Below, in pieces: positions 9,240-17,587 of a stretch of DNA of 43,024 nucleotides. The DNA is from Planctomycetia bacterium (GTDB lineage Bacteria > Planctomycetota > Phycisphaerae > Phycisphaerales > SM1A02). The notes under the pieces are model-generated. The model did no database searches. It saw only the letters and a program-made list of their open reading frames with translations, and was not told the DNA's origin. A program made the position numbers and the translations under genes. The DNA lies in contig SXOD01000049.1 in assembly GCA_005776885.1 (NCBI GenBank), positions 1-43,024 on the forward strand, given 5' to 3'. Position 1 is the stretch's first letter. Every line of letters begins with the position of its first letter.

Positions 9240-9876
9240 GTCGCCGTCGGAGTGGCAGCCCCGCACAGGCGAAGAGCATGATCGAGGCCGGGGCCGGGAT
9301 GAAGATCGAGTAGATCCAGTCGCCGCCATCCGTGGCGGGTGCGGTGAATCCGTCCTCGGCCCAAGACACGCGGAACTGGCCCGCCCACCCCGTGGACCCA
9401 GAAGCCAACGCCACTTGCATCACGAGCCGAGTGAGCGCCCCGCCGATGGGGGTGACATTCGACGGTTGCTGGTACTCCCAGCCTGCTCCATCCGGGATCG
9501 CGGCGGTGATGGGGCCGCCTTCCCACTCGTGCAAGAATGTGTGAGAGGGCGGTGTGGTCAGCCCGTCGATCGTCACGAACGTGTCGCCGGCGATGAACAC
9601 TGGATTCACGTTCGCACCGGCGAGCCACGACCCTTGCAGGTCGCTCTGGATGACGCCTGCCTGCGAGCCTTCCAGCGTGGTGTGGCCGTAGATGCCGTGG
9701 AGACAGTCATCGGCCTCGTTGAACGTGACGAAGACTTGGTAGACGTTGGCGCCGCCGATCGCACCGACTTCGATCACGTCGATTGATTCAAGCCCGGCGT
9801 GCGAGAGACCTGAGGCGAGCAGCGTGGCGCTGGCGGCGGCAAGCGAGAGGAGAGGGTGTGGGTGATGTGTGGGCAT
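9217..9876 (-). CDS. PEP-CTERM-sorted secreted protein, paralogue 1
   Basis: A 219-residue secreted protein. A signal peptide (SLAAASATLLASGLSHA) is followed by a domain also found in three proteins at 17588-19846. Shared points include GGANVYQVFVTFNEADD, GSQAGV near residue 75, GSW, a GAGW motif and LVMQVAL. The C-terminal tag is an atypical PEP-CTERM: IPAPASIMLF, a hydrophobic segment, then RRRLRGTGRR. The start at 9874-9876 is the ATG directly before the signal peptide; the frame is open further upstream. The function is unknown; surface or extracellular location is expected. It is the most divergent of the four paralogues together with the one at 18406. Confidence 0.75.
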   Translation of the reverse strand: MPTHHPHPLLSLAAASATLLASGLSHAGLESIDVIEVGAIGGANVYQVFVTFNEADDCLHGIYGHTTLEGSQAGVIQSDLQGSWLAGANVNPVFIAGDTFVTIDGLTTPPSHTFLHEWEGGPITAAIPDGAGWEYQQPSNVTPIGGALTRLVMQVALASGSTGWAGQFRVSWAEDGFTAPATDGGDWIYSIFIPAPASIMLFACAGLPLRRRLRGTGRR

Positions 9877-10101
9877 GGGACGACTCCGGACCCGTCCCTC
9901 TCGCGGCGTCGGTGCCCGCAAGATGTCCTGACTCCCCGGCACCGAAACACCACGGATCCGAGGATCCCGCGTACGCCGCGGGACCGATGATCCGCTATCG
10001 GCGTGGCGACGGGTTCCGCATGAGCGTTCAACGATGACTTCCTCGCGCACCTCTGCCCGGGGTCCCACCCGTCCACCGGCCAATCTGCAACAATCTCAGC
10101 C

Positions 10102-10674
10102 GTGCCCGAGTCAATCGACACACGCGACTTGCTGGAGGCCTGCCAACGCGGCGAGGCGGATGCGTGGGATCGATTCGTCCGCAAGTATTCGCGCCTGGTC
10201 TATTCCGTGGCGAATCGATACCGCTTCTGTGATGCAGACGCCGACGACGTGCACCAAGCGGTTTTCCTCGTTGCCGTCAAGCACCTCGAACAGCTCCGGC
10301 AGGCCGATCGGGTGGTGGCGTGGCTGGTGACGACCGCGCACCGCGAGGCTTGGAGGGTGGGTCGCAAGCTCAATCGGGAACTCGACCTGACCGGGGACTT
10401 CGCGGACGTGGATGAGCCGCGAGCAGACGCCCTGGCCCACCAAGAAGAACTCCAAGCCGTACGAGAGGAACTGGCCAACCTCAGCCCCAAGTGTCAGGAA
10501 GTGCTCCGCCAGCTCTTTCTGAGCGGGGATCGCCCAGATTATGGACGCCTGTCCAGTCAACTCGGCATGGCCATCGGCAGCATCGGTCCGACCAGAATGC
10601 GGTGCCTTGAGAAACTTGCAGCGCTGCTCCGGGCGCGAGGGATCACGGGGAGCTCCACGAGGTCTGAAGAGTGA
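10102..10674 (+). CDS. ECF-type RNA polymerase sigma factor of the CHAT-operon type
   Basis: A 190-residue sigma-70 family ECF factor. Region 2 covers about residues 15-85, with FVRKYSRLVYSVANRY and ADDVHQAVFLVA. Region 4 covers about 120-175, with LSPKCQEVLRQLF and GMAIGSIGPTRMRCLEKL. The GSIGPTR signature in the recognition helix is the form seen in ECF factors encoded with CHAT proteases in other bacteria. The start is GTG, as no ATG precedes the conserved region. It is the first gene of a four-gene set (small protein, TPR-CHAT, subtilase), with 99 bases to the next gene. It likely directs this operon or a related regulon; the target promoter is unknown. Confidence 0.85.
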   Translation: MPESIDTRDLLEACQRGEADAWDRFVRKYSRLVYSVANRYRFCDADADDVHQAVFLVAVKHLEQLRQADRVVAWLVTTAHREAWRVGRKLNRELDLTGDFADVDEPRADALAHQEELQAVREELANLSPKCQEVLRQLFLSGDRPDYGRLSSQLGMAIGSIGPTRMRCLEKLAALLRARGITGSSTRSEE

Positions 10675-10773
10675 GCGGACTGGGCCGAGATTGTTCAGGG
10701 TTTGTATCGGCACTGCCATTGCACCGCTCTAGAGGGATGATTCAACCGCTCCGTCCGTCGGAGGAATCCAGCA

Positions 10774-11325
10774 ATGCCTGACCACCCTGACCACCCTGAC
10801 CACCCCGGCCACCCCGGCCAATCGACCGCGAACTCACCCGATCCCATGCGCCACCTCTCGTCACTTGTCGAAGAAGTCATGCTCGAGCGCACGCCGAGCC
10901 AAGCCGTGCTCGCCAGTGCCATGGCCCTCTCCAGCCTCCTCCCGCAGGCGCCGCGCTGGCTGGATCGAGCCAAGGCGACCATTGCGACGCTCCTGCGCGA
11001 TGAGCGGGAGCCAGCAGTGGTCGGCGTCCGGAACATGGCTGGTGGACGCCACATGGCCTTCGCCGCCGGTGCCGTCCAGGTGGAACTTGAGGTGGACGAG
11101 TTGGACTCCAAGCGGTGCGAGATTCATGGGCAGGTCGCGGGCGCCGGCGTTGTCATCTGCGGCGCCTCGGTGGCGCTGGTCCGCCCACGGTCGTTCGTGC
11201 CAACCGCCACCGGACTTCTCGATGAGCGTGGTTACTTTCGATTGATCGCCGAGCCTGGCGAGTACGAGCTCGCCATCGGACTCCCGCACTCCACCGTCTT
11301 GCTCCCCAGTTGCCACATTCCATGA
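10774..11325 (+). CDS. Conserved small protein of sigma-CHAT operons, possible sigma regulator
   Basis: A 183-residue protein without signal peptide. It opens with a repetitive His/Pro/Asp tract (HPDHPDHPGHPGQ). A helical part spans about residues 25-75. The C-terminal half (about 80-180) resembles a carboxypeptidase-regulatory-like beta sandwich: GGRHMAFAAGAVQVELEV, IHGQVAGAG, then LDERGYFRLIAEPGEYEL. Middle genes between an ECF factor and a CHAT gene in actinobacteria show the same pattern, so it may regulate the sigma factor; this is inference. GGAGGA at 10760-10765 is a good ribosome binding site eight bases before the ATG. Its TGA stop is followed directly by an in-frame TTG of the CHAT gene frame. 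Confidence 0.65.
   Translation: MPDHPDHPDHPGHPGQSTANSPDPMRHLSSLVEEVMLERTPSQAVLASAMALSSLLPQAPRWLDRAKATIATLLRDEREPAVVGVRNMAGGRHMAFAAGAVQVELEVDELDSKRCEIHGQVAGAGVVICGASVALVRPRSFVPTATGLLDERGYFRLIAEPGEYELAIGLPHSTVLLPSCHIP
10780..10815 (+). repeat. Four 9-bp tandem repeats at a gene start
   Basis: The unit GACCACCCT is repeated twice, then varies to GACCACCCC and GGCCACCCC. It encodes the His-Pro-Asp/Gly tract at the N-terminus of the gene at 10774. Changes in unit number would keep the reading frame. Confidence 0.85.
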
Positions 11326-11382
11326 TTGACGCGCCCGCTCCGGCCCTCTGGACCTGGCGGGCGCCAAGTGAATGGGCCCAAC

Positions 11383-14247
11383 ATGCCGACTCCGCAGAAA
11401 GACCTTGACATCCAATGCCTCCTGGCCGCCGAGCCGGCGGGTCGGGTCGAGTTGGTGCGAGCGCAGCGCGATGTCAGGGCCACGCTTGACGCACTGGTCG
11501 CGGAGTCCGAGTCGATCGCCCAATCGAGTGCGGGGAAGGCCGTTCCGGGGGCGGAGGCGGTCGCTGCGATTGCCGAGGAACTTGCGGATACGGCCGGTGG
11601 AAGCATGCTCGCGCGCGCCTTCCGGGCCGTCAGCCATGCCAAGGCGACCGCGGGGGACTTCTCAGGAGCCTTGGCCGCGGCGGGTGCTTCAAGTCAGCAT
11701 GCCGTCTCGGCGGGTGATCTGGTGGAGCAAGCCCGCGCCCTCCTTGCGCAAATGCAGCCGCTCCTGAAGACGGGCCAGGCTGGCGAAGCGAGCGCCGCCG
11801 GGCAGAAGGCGATCGAAGCCTTCTCGCAGGCTGGAGAGCACACGCTCGCGGCACGCGCGCGCGTCAACGTGGCCAATGTCCTCAAGGCACTGGGCCAGGG
11901 AGCGGAAGCCATTCGGATGATCGACGAGGCGCTCGATGTCGCCGGGAGCCAGCTGTCGTTCGTGGTGGTTGCGCAGAACACCCGGGCGGAGGCGCTGCTT
12001 CAATTGGGCGAGTTCGAGTCAGCCCGGCGGGCATTCCATTCGGCCCTGCAGGCGACGGAGCCCGACGTCACCACCTTCCCGTCGGCGATGGTGCGCTCCA
12101 ACCTGGCTGATCTCGACGCGCGACTTGGCAGGGCCCAGGCGGCGTTGGACGGCTACGCGGCGGCCGCGGTTGGGTTTGAAGGCCTTGGCGCGCTTGCGCA
12201 AATGGCCCGCGTTCGAGTGGAGGAAGCGGAACTCTTGGCGGTCCTTGGTGCGGTGGGCGAAGCGGCGGAGTCGTTCCGGCAGGTGATCCCCGAACTGGAG
12301 TCACGCGGATTGGTCTTCGAGCGAGCGCGAGCGCTTGGTGGGCTGGCGATGATTGCGCGGGAGCAGCAGCCGATGGACGATGACGCCTGCACCGCTGCCC
12401 ATGAAGCCTCGGTGGACGGTTGGCGCCGTGCGGGGAACGAGTACGAGTGCGCTCGGGCGAAGCTGAAGCTTGCCGAGGTCCTCGCCAGCCGTGGCGGAGG
12501 CGGGCACGAACGCGAGCGCCATCGAGAACGTGCGGAGGGTCACGTTCTCGCCGCGGCGCGTTGGCTCACGGGCAGCACGATGGACGAGTTGACCCTCGGC
12601 GCCGCGCGCGCATCCCTGGCCACCGCGCGGGGCGAGCGTGCGGAGGCGATAGCGCTCCTGGCCGACGCCGAACTCGCGGCGGCCAGCTTGCACGTCGCCC
12701 CGGCGGCGGCGGCGCTGGCGGCCCGAACCGCGCGCTTGGAGCGCGAGTCAGGAAACGTGGACCGCGCCATCGCCGCCGCTCGACGCGCCGTCGCCCATGT
12801 CGAGCAGGCCCGCGCGGCGGTGAACGCCGAGCGACTCAGGCAGGCACTGCTGGGATCGCACGTCGATGCCTTCGAGGAACTGGTGCTGGCCCTGCTCGCG
12901 CGGGGTCACGAGGGCGACACGGATGCCGCGCTTGAAGCCGTGACACGCGCCAAGAGCCGATCGCTCCTGGAGCGACTGCTTGGGGGCCTTTCGCAGTCCG
13001 GGTCGGACGCGCATGATCGCGCCGCGCCCGATGACGCCGCACGCCGGCGCGAACTCCTGGATCGCTTGAATGCCCTCTATCGATCGATGGCCGCGGGTGG
13101 AACCACTCCAGGCGAGCGCGACGTCGCCGCCCGGTCCAACGCCCGCGACATCGCGGCCATCGAGCGAGAACTGGACGTCCTCGCCGTCCGCGATCCCGCT
13201 GCGGCCATCGAGCATGCGCTGCCGACGTGGAGCGAGGCTCGTCGCGCACTCCGTGAGGGCGATGTCTTGGTGGAGTATTTCGTCGCCGCGGGAGGCGTGT
13301 GCTGCTTCACGGCGAAGCGGGACGGGGCGGTCACCGCGGTGGAATTGCCAATCACGTCGGTGGATGCGGCATTGCACGTGCGGCGGCTCCAGTTCCAGGT
13401 GCGTCGGTCGCTGCGCGGTTCCAAGGATGCTGCCGACCAGATCCAGGCCCACCTTCGCGACCTCGGGCGCGCCTTGCTCGGCCCGATCGAATCGCTTCTC
13501 GGCGGAGCTCGGCGCATCCTGATGTCCCCGCACATGGTGCTGCACGGCCTCCCGATGGGAGCGTTGCAGCTGTCGGATGGGCGCGCGCTCCTCGAGCTGG
13601 CACCGGTCGCGGTGTTGCCAAGCGGCGCAATCCTGCCGATACTCTGCCGGTCGTCGCCGCGCGATGCCCAGCCGGCCAATCCCCCGCGAGCCCTCGTGAT
13701 CGGCGTCGCTGATGCGATGGCTCCCGCGATCGAAGACGAGGCGAAAGAGGTGGCCGAGGCGCTCGGCGTCACGCCGCTTCTCGGGGATGAGGCGACGGTC
13801 CAGCGGGTCATGGAGGCGCTCCAGTCCGCCGACATCGCGCACATTGCCTGCCATGGGCTGTACTTGGGGGACGCCGCTCGCTCCAGTGGCCTGCGGCTGG
13901 CTGATGGCTGGTTGACCGTGCGGAACGTTCTCTCGCTGCGCCAGGGCCCCGGAACGGTTGTTTTGAGCGCCTGCGAGACGGGTCGATCCCACTGCGCCCC
14001 GGGCGATGAGCACTTGGGGCTCGTCCGGGCCTTCGTCGATCGTGGCGCGCGAACTGTGGTCGCCTCCCTTTGGGCGGCACAAGATGTGGCAACTCGGGCC
14101 ATGATGGTTGAGTTCCACCGTTCTCGCGCTATAACTAGATTGGGCACGGATGCCGACCGAGTGCGTCATGCGCAACTTGCCTTGCGGCTTGGCGAACCTG
14201 ACCCAGCTCGCTGGGCACCATTCTTTGTAACTGGAGGCCTCCAATGA
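11383..14247 (+). CDS. TPR-CHAT protease (caspase-like)
   Basis: A protein of about 954 residues. The first 550 are helical TPR-like repeats rich in Ala/Glu/Arg (for example ARARVNVANVLKALGQGAEA and FESARRAFHSALQA). The C-terminal third is a CHAT domain, the caspase-fold peptidase of bacterial conflict and cell-death systems. The probable dyad is His824 in HIACHG and Cys864 in LSACETG, followed by GLVRAFVDRGARTVVASLW. No signal peptide, so it is cytoplasmic. In-frame starts also exist at 11326 (TTG, right after the upstream stop) and 11368 (GTG); ATG 11383 is chosen. It overlaps the next gene by the four bases ATGA. The secreted subtilase beside it is a candidate substrate or partner, which is inference. 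Confidence 0.85.
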   Translation: MPTPQKDLDIQCLLAAEPAGRVELVRAQRDVRATLDALVAESESIAQSSAGKAVPGAEAVAAIAEELADTAGGSMLARAFRAVSHAKATAGDFSGALAAAGASSQHAVSAGDLVEQARALLAQMQPLLKTGQAGEASAAGQKAIEAFSQAGEHTLAARARVNVANVLKALGQGAEAIRMIDEALDVAGSQLSFVVVAQNTRAEALLQLGEFESARRAFHSALQATEPDVTTFPSAMVRSNLADLDARLGRAQAALDGYAAAAVGFEGLGALAQMARVRVEEAELLAVLGAVGEAAESFRQVIPELESRGLVFERARALGGLAMIAREQQPMDDDACTAAHEASVDGWRRAGNEYECARAKLKLAEVLASRGGGGHERERHRERAEGHVLAAARWLTGSTMDELTLGAARASLATARGERAEAIALLADAELAAASLHVAPAAAALAARTARLERESGNVDRAIAAARRAVAHVEQARAAVNAERLRQALLGSHVDAFEELVLALLARGHEGDTDAALEAVTRAKSRSLLERLLGGLSQSGSDAHDRAAPDDAARRRELLDRLNALYRSMAAGGTTPGERDVAARSNARDIAAIERELDVLAVRDPAAAIEHALPTWSEARRALREGDVLVEYFVAAGGVCCFTAKRDGAVTAVELPITSVDAALHVRRLQFQVRRSLRGSKDAADQIQAHLRDLGRALLGPIESLLGGARRILMSPHMVLHGLPMGALQLSDGRALLELAPVAVLPSGAILPILCRSSPRDAQPANPPRALVIGVADAMAPAIEDEAKEVAEALGVTPLLGDEATVQRVMEALQSADIAHIACHGLYLGDAARSSGLRLADGWLTVRNVLSLRQGPGTVVLSACETGRSHCAPGDEHLGLVRAFVDRGARTVVASLWAAQDVATRAMMVEFHRSRAITRLGTDADRVRHAQLALRLGEPDPARWAPFFVTGGLQ

Positions 14248-15740
14248 CCATCCGAAACACACTCGCATCCGCACTGCTCGCACTCGTGGCTTGCCTCACG
14301 CCATCCCTCCAGGCCTTCGCAGGCGGAGCTGGAGGCGGCGCAGGGGACGACGTCCTGGAGTTCTCGTTGGTCGTCTGTGTCGGACCTGGGCACACGATCA
14401 ACGATGTCGTCGAGCCACTCTCCCCCTACATGGTGTCGATCGAGGTCGAAGATTCCCTCGGCGACAACAAGTACCTCGTGGAGTTTGAATACGACACCGG
14501 TACCGATTCACAGCAAGTGCTTGCCGTGGTGATCGACCTGTGGGTGGCGGGCGTCATCGTCTGGGGCGAGAATGACATCCAGGCGCAGGCGCCTGAGGGC
14601 CGGACCGACAGCCTGTGGTTCACCGGCCTCGCCATCGGCGGCGACCAGTACGACGTGCAGTACGCCGCACCGACGATCCAGGCCGATCAGTCGATTCCCC
14701 AGGCGAGCGGCTCCGGCGTCACCGTGGCGATCATCGACACTGGCGTTGATCTCACACATCCGCTGTTTGCCAAGAACACGGTCCCGGGCTGGGATTTCCT
14801 CATGGGCACCGCAACCATCGTCGATCCCAGTGACGGAATCGACAATGATGGCGATGGTCTCATCGACGAAATGGTCGGGCACGGCACCTTCGTGGCAAGC
14901 CTCGTCCGACGGGTGGCGCGTGATGCCGCCATCATGCCGATCCGAATCCTGGACAGCGACGGCGCGGGCCAACAGTACAACCTTGCGTCGGCGATCAACT
15001 GGGCTGTCTCACACGGGGCGGACGTCATCAATCTGTCGCTTGGAAGCAATGGAGCTTCCACTGCCGTCGCCGAGGCGATTCAATCCGCGAAGCTGGCGGG
15101 AGCGGTGGTGGTTTGCGCGATCGGAAACGACTCGACCAGCGTGCAGGCGCAGTACCCCGCCTCCGACGCCAACGCGTTTGCGGTGGCGGCCACCGATGTC
15201 AACGATCTGTTGGCCTCCTTCAGCAACTATGGCGCGGACGTCGACATGTGTGCCCCTGGTGCCACGACCACGTTCGGCGGGCAGCCGGTCCTCGCGGAGT
15301 CCATTGTGGGCGCGATCCCCGGTGGCGGCTTCGCGATCTGGCAGGGATCCAGTTTCTCCACGGCGTTCGTCAGCGGCTTGGCCGCCTGCGTGCGGTCGCA
15401 GCACCCCGAGTGGCCCGATGCCACGACACCGGCCACGGCCATCGCCGATGCCGTGATGGCAGCGGTCGCGGCTGGTGCGGTGGACATCGAAGAACTGAAC
15501 CCAACCCACGCCGGAAAGCTTGGTGCCGGGCGGATCAACGTGTTCGCCTCCACCCAGCTCGGACCGCAGGCGCCATTCGTGACCGACCTCGACTCAAGCG
15601 GCGCGGTCGGTGGCGCGGACCTGTCGCTCTTCCTGGCCGACTGGGGCGACTGTGCGCCAGGCGCCTGCCCGTCCGACATCAATCGAGACGGGTTCATTGA
15701 CGGAGCGGATCTCTCGATCCTCTTTGCCAACTGGGGCTGA
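14244..15740 (+). CDS. Secreted subtilisin-like serine protease (S8) with dockerin-like tail
   Basis: A 498-residue exported protease. Residues 1-26 form a signal peptide ending in LQAFAG. An inhibitor-like prodomain (about 35-115) precedes the S8 catalytic domain. The triad is visible: Asp165 in AIIDTGVD, His213 in GHGTFVAS and Ser370 in GSSFSTAFVSG. The serine motif departs from the usual GTSMAxPH: Met is replaced by Phe and the Pro by Ala. A calcium-like loop DNDGDGLID lies before the His motif. The tail (about 450-498) holds two dockerin-like repeats, DLDSSGAVGGADL and DINRDGFIDGADL. The start overlaps the CHAT stop as ATGA, indicating translational coupling. Confidence 0.88.
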   Translation: MTIRNTLASALLALVACLTPSLQAFAGGAGGGAGDDVLEFSLVVCVGPGHTINDVVEPLSPYMVSIEVEDSLGDNKYLVEFEYDTGTDSQQVLAVVIDLWVAGVIVWGENDIQAQAPEGRTDSLWFTGLAIGGDQYDVQYAAPTIQADQSIPQASGSGVTVAIIDTGVDLTHPLFAKNTVPGWDFLMGTATIVDPSDGIDNDGDGLIDEMVGHGTFVASLVRRVARDAAIMPIRILDSDGAGQQYNLASAINWAVSHGADVINLSLGSNGASTAVAEAIQSAKLAGAVVVCAIGNDSTSVQAQYPASDANAFAVAATDVNDLLASFSNYGADVDMCAPGATTTFGGQPVLAESIVGAIPGGGFAIWQGSSFSTAFVSGLAACVRSQHPEWPDATTPATAIADAVMAAVAAGAVDIEELNPTHAGKLGAGRINVFASTQLGPQAPFVTDLDSSGAVGGADLSLFLADWGDCAPGACPSDINRDGFIDGADLSILFANWG

Positions 15741-15851
15741 GGAGCGCGGCCGGACGCTGGCGATGCAGGCGATTGAGGCCCGAGCGCACACGCGCATCCC
15801 CTCGCCCTGGAAGGGGCTGCGCCCCAACGGCGACGGGCCTACGCTCCGCGC

Positions 15852-16778
15852 ATGAGTGAGCCAACCTCCTTGGCACCACGCGAACCGTTTTTTGGTCCCT
15901 GCTGGGACGATGCCGTCGGCGCGTTGAAGCGAGCCTGGCCGCTGCTGTTCGTGGCGACGATCGTCGCGATGGCCGCACAGATTCCGACTCAGGCGATCAT
16001 GCAGTTCGCGCAGGTCGCCTTCGTCGGGCCGATGTCGTCAGGTGCACGCGGTGCCAACGACCTTGCCGCCGTCGCCGCAGGTCTCGCATTGCCGGCAGTC
16101 GCGGTGGTGCTGCTCTCTGTCTTCCTCGTGCAACCCGCCTCGATCGGCGTGATGGCCGCCGGGATCGACGCGGTCCGGGGGCGAAGCACCAGATTCTCAA
16201 GCGTGTTCATTCCCTTCACCTGCGCGCGCCGATACTGGCACACGGTTGCGCTCTGCTTCACCTGCATGATGGTGGGGCTGGTGTCCGCCCTCTTGATCGC
16301 CGCACCGCTCGGGGCAGCCACGTACTTTGTCGTCCGCGCCGTGGACGTGGATCTGGACACGGTCACCTACTCCATGTCGGCCCGTCCCATCGAGTGGTGG
16401 GCAGCGGTGGCACTGCTCGTCGCGACGGGGCTTGCCCTGGCGATCGCCCTCGTCCCGATTCAGGCTCGCCTGGCGGTCATTCCGCTCAGGGCGGTCGACC
16501 CCGACCGCGAGCCAGAAGGCGTGCTCGCCGCGTGGCGAGAAATGTGGGCGGCCACGCACGCGCGCGGCTGGGCGATCGCGGGGACGGTGTTCCTGGCCGG
16601 CATGGTGTCGATGCTGACCGTGCTGGTGTGCTGCGTCGGCATCGTGCTCATCGGATACCCATTCATGATTGCGGTGATTGGCGCGGCCTACGACCGCTGC
16701 CTGCCGGGACCGCGCGAGGTTCCGCCACCCCCCGTCGTGATCGGGGCCCGGCCGCCGATGGATTCGGAACCGCTCTAG
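15852..16778 (+). CDS. Multi-pass membrane protein of unknown function
   Basis: A 308-residue protein with about five or six hydrophobic segments: near residues 28-48, 72-98, 135-162, 180-200 and 230-265. After a soluble start FFGPCWDDAVGALKRAWPL it has the layout of DUF-type integral membrane proteins whose helices flank an amphipathic linker (YWHTVALCF). The C-terminus is Pro-rich and cytosolic-looking. It follows the subtilase gene by 111 bases on the same strand but shows no coupling to it, and it is convergent with the caspase-like gene. No family was recognised with confidence; a transporter role cannot be excluded. Confidence 0.65.
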   Translation: MSEPTSLAPREPFFGPCWDDAVGALKRAWPLLFVATIVAMAAQIPTQAIMQFAQVAFVGPMSSGARGANDLAAVAAGLALPAVAVVLLSVFLVQPASIGVMAAGIDAVRGRSTRFSSVFIPFTCARRYWHTVALCFTCMMVGLVSALLIAAPLGAATYFVVRAVDVDLDTVTYSMSARPIEWWAAVALLVATGLALAIALVPIQARLAVIPLRAVDPDREPEGVLAAWREMWAATHARGWAIAGTVFLAGMVSMLTVLVCCVGIVLIGYPFMIAVIGAAYDRCLPGPREVPPPPVVIGARPPMDSEPL

Positions 16779-16867
16779 GCGCGTCCACGCGATGGCTCTG
16801 CGACGGCTTCAAGGCACATCGGCCACAGGCCTCACGGGCGACGCGCAGCCACGGGCCACGGCAAGCC

Positions 16868-17470
16868 CTAGCGCGCGCGCACCTGGAATCGCAGGTCCAT
16901 GTTCCGGGCCAACTCGCCGACCGTCTTCTGGATGTGCCGCTCCGCCGCGCGGACACCCTGCGACGTGAGCGAGTACCGCTGGAACGCAGCGAGCACGGCC
17001 GCATCAAGCAACGTGGCCTCCAGCCAGTCAAGCTCCCGGCGGTAGCCGGACACGGCGACCAACCCCGTGTTCTTGACGAACGACTTGATTCGATTGCCGT
17101 GGAGGGACAGGAAGTCGCACGCACCGAAATGGATGATCCGGCCGCGACCCTGTCCCTGGATCGCTTCCTCCATTTCATCAAGCCGAATGTGGTTGCGGGC
17201 CCGCCGCCAGTCCCCGATGCTCAAGACGCCCGCGTTGCCGTGCGTGGCGATGTACAGCACCGGGTACCGCGAGGCCTGAGCCTGCACCCATCGATGAAGG
17301 TAGTAGTCAAACTCCTCGCGCGTGGCGACGTCTCGATGTACGTACGGCACCCGGAGCGGCGCCCACTGGTGGAGGAGGTCCAGCATCGGCCGAAGCGACA
17401 GGCCACGGTCGAGGCGTCGCTCCCAGTCAGCTTCGAGACAGAAGATGCCCTTGGTTTGGATGCGGCTCAC
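16868..17470 (-). CDS. Stand-alone short caspase-like protein (DUF6642-like)
   Basis: A 200-residue cytoplasmic protein. It opens with KGIFCLEADWE, continues with LSLRPMLDLLHQW, and has a probable His/Cys dyad: His77 in YIATHG and Cys118 in IIHFGACDF. After the Cys comes FVKNTGLVAVSGYRRELDW, as in caspase-fold domains where a strand follows the nucleophile. This matches the general form of DUF6642 proteins, remembered from family descriptions rather than searched. The start is a GTG at 17468-17470; no better upstream start is seen. Long palindromic repeat copy B lies 27 bases upstream. No dedicated partner gene is adjacent; peptidase activity is inferred. Confidence 0.65.
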   Translation of the reverse strand: MSRIQTKGIFCLEADWERRLDRGLSLRPMLDLLHQWAPLRVPYVHRDVATREEFDYYLHRWVQAQASRYPVLYIATHGNAGVLSIGDWRRARNHIRLDEMEEAIQGQGRGRIIHFGACDFLSLHGNRIKSFVKNTGLVAVSGYRRELDWLEATLLDAAVLAAFQRYSLTSQGVRAAERHIQKTVGELARNMDLRFQVRAR

Positions 17471-17497
17471 GGGGCGGGATGCTAGGACCGGCGTGCG

Positions 17498-17566
17498 GTC
17501 CCCCCCCGGTTATCGGTGGAAATGTGCCCCTGGAGGGCACATTTCCACCGATAACCGGGGTCGGAC
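17498..17566. repeat. Long palindromic repeat, copy B (perfect 26-bp stem)
   Basis: Left arm 17504-17529 and right arm 17535-17560 pair perfectly over 26 bp around the loop CTGGA. The arms contain CCCCGGTTATCGG, then TGGAAATGTGCCC. An outer GTCC/GGAC pair (17498-17501 with 17563-17566) extends it. It follows the stop of the minus-strand PEP-CTERM gene at 17588 and precedes the start of the caspase-like gene. Confidence 0.95.
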
Positions 17567-17587
17567 GTCGTTCGCTTGCAGCTGGAG

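Noticed and set aside
12748..14283. A 511-codon open frame antisense to the CHAT domain.
   Set aside because: Low-complexity Arg/Gly-rich translation without motifs; the plus-strand CHAT gene explains the region.
14244..15740. Dockerin-like tails as evidence of a cellulosome.
   Set aside because: No cohesin is seen and such tails are common on many planctomycete exoproteins; a calcium-binding tail is the safer reading.
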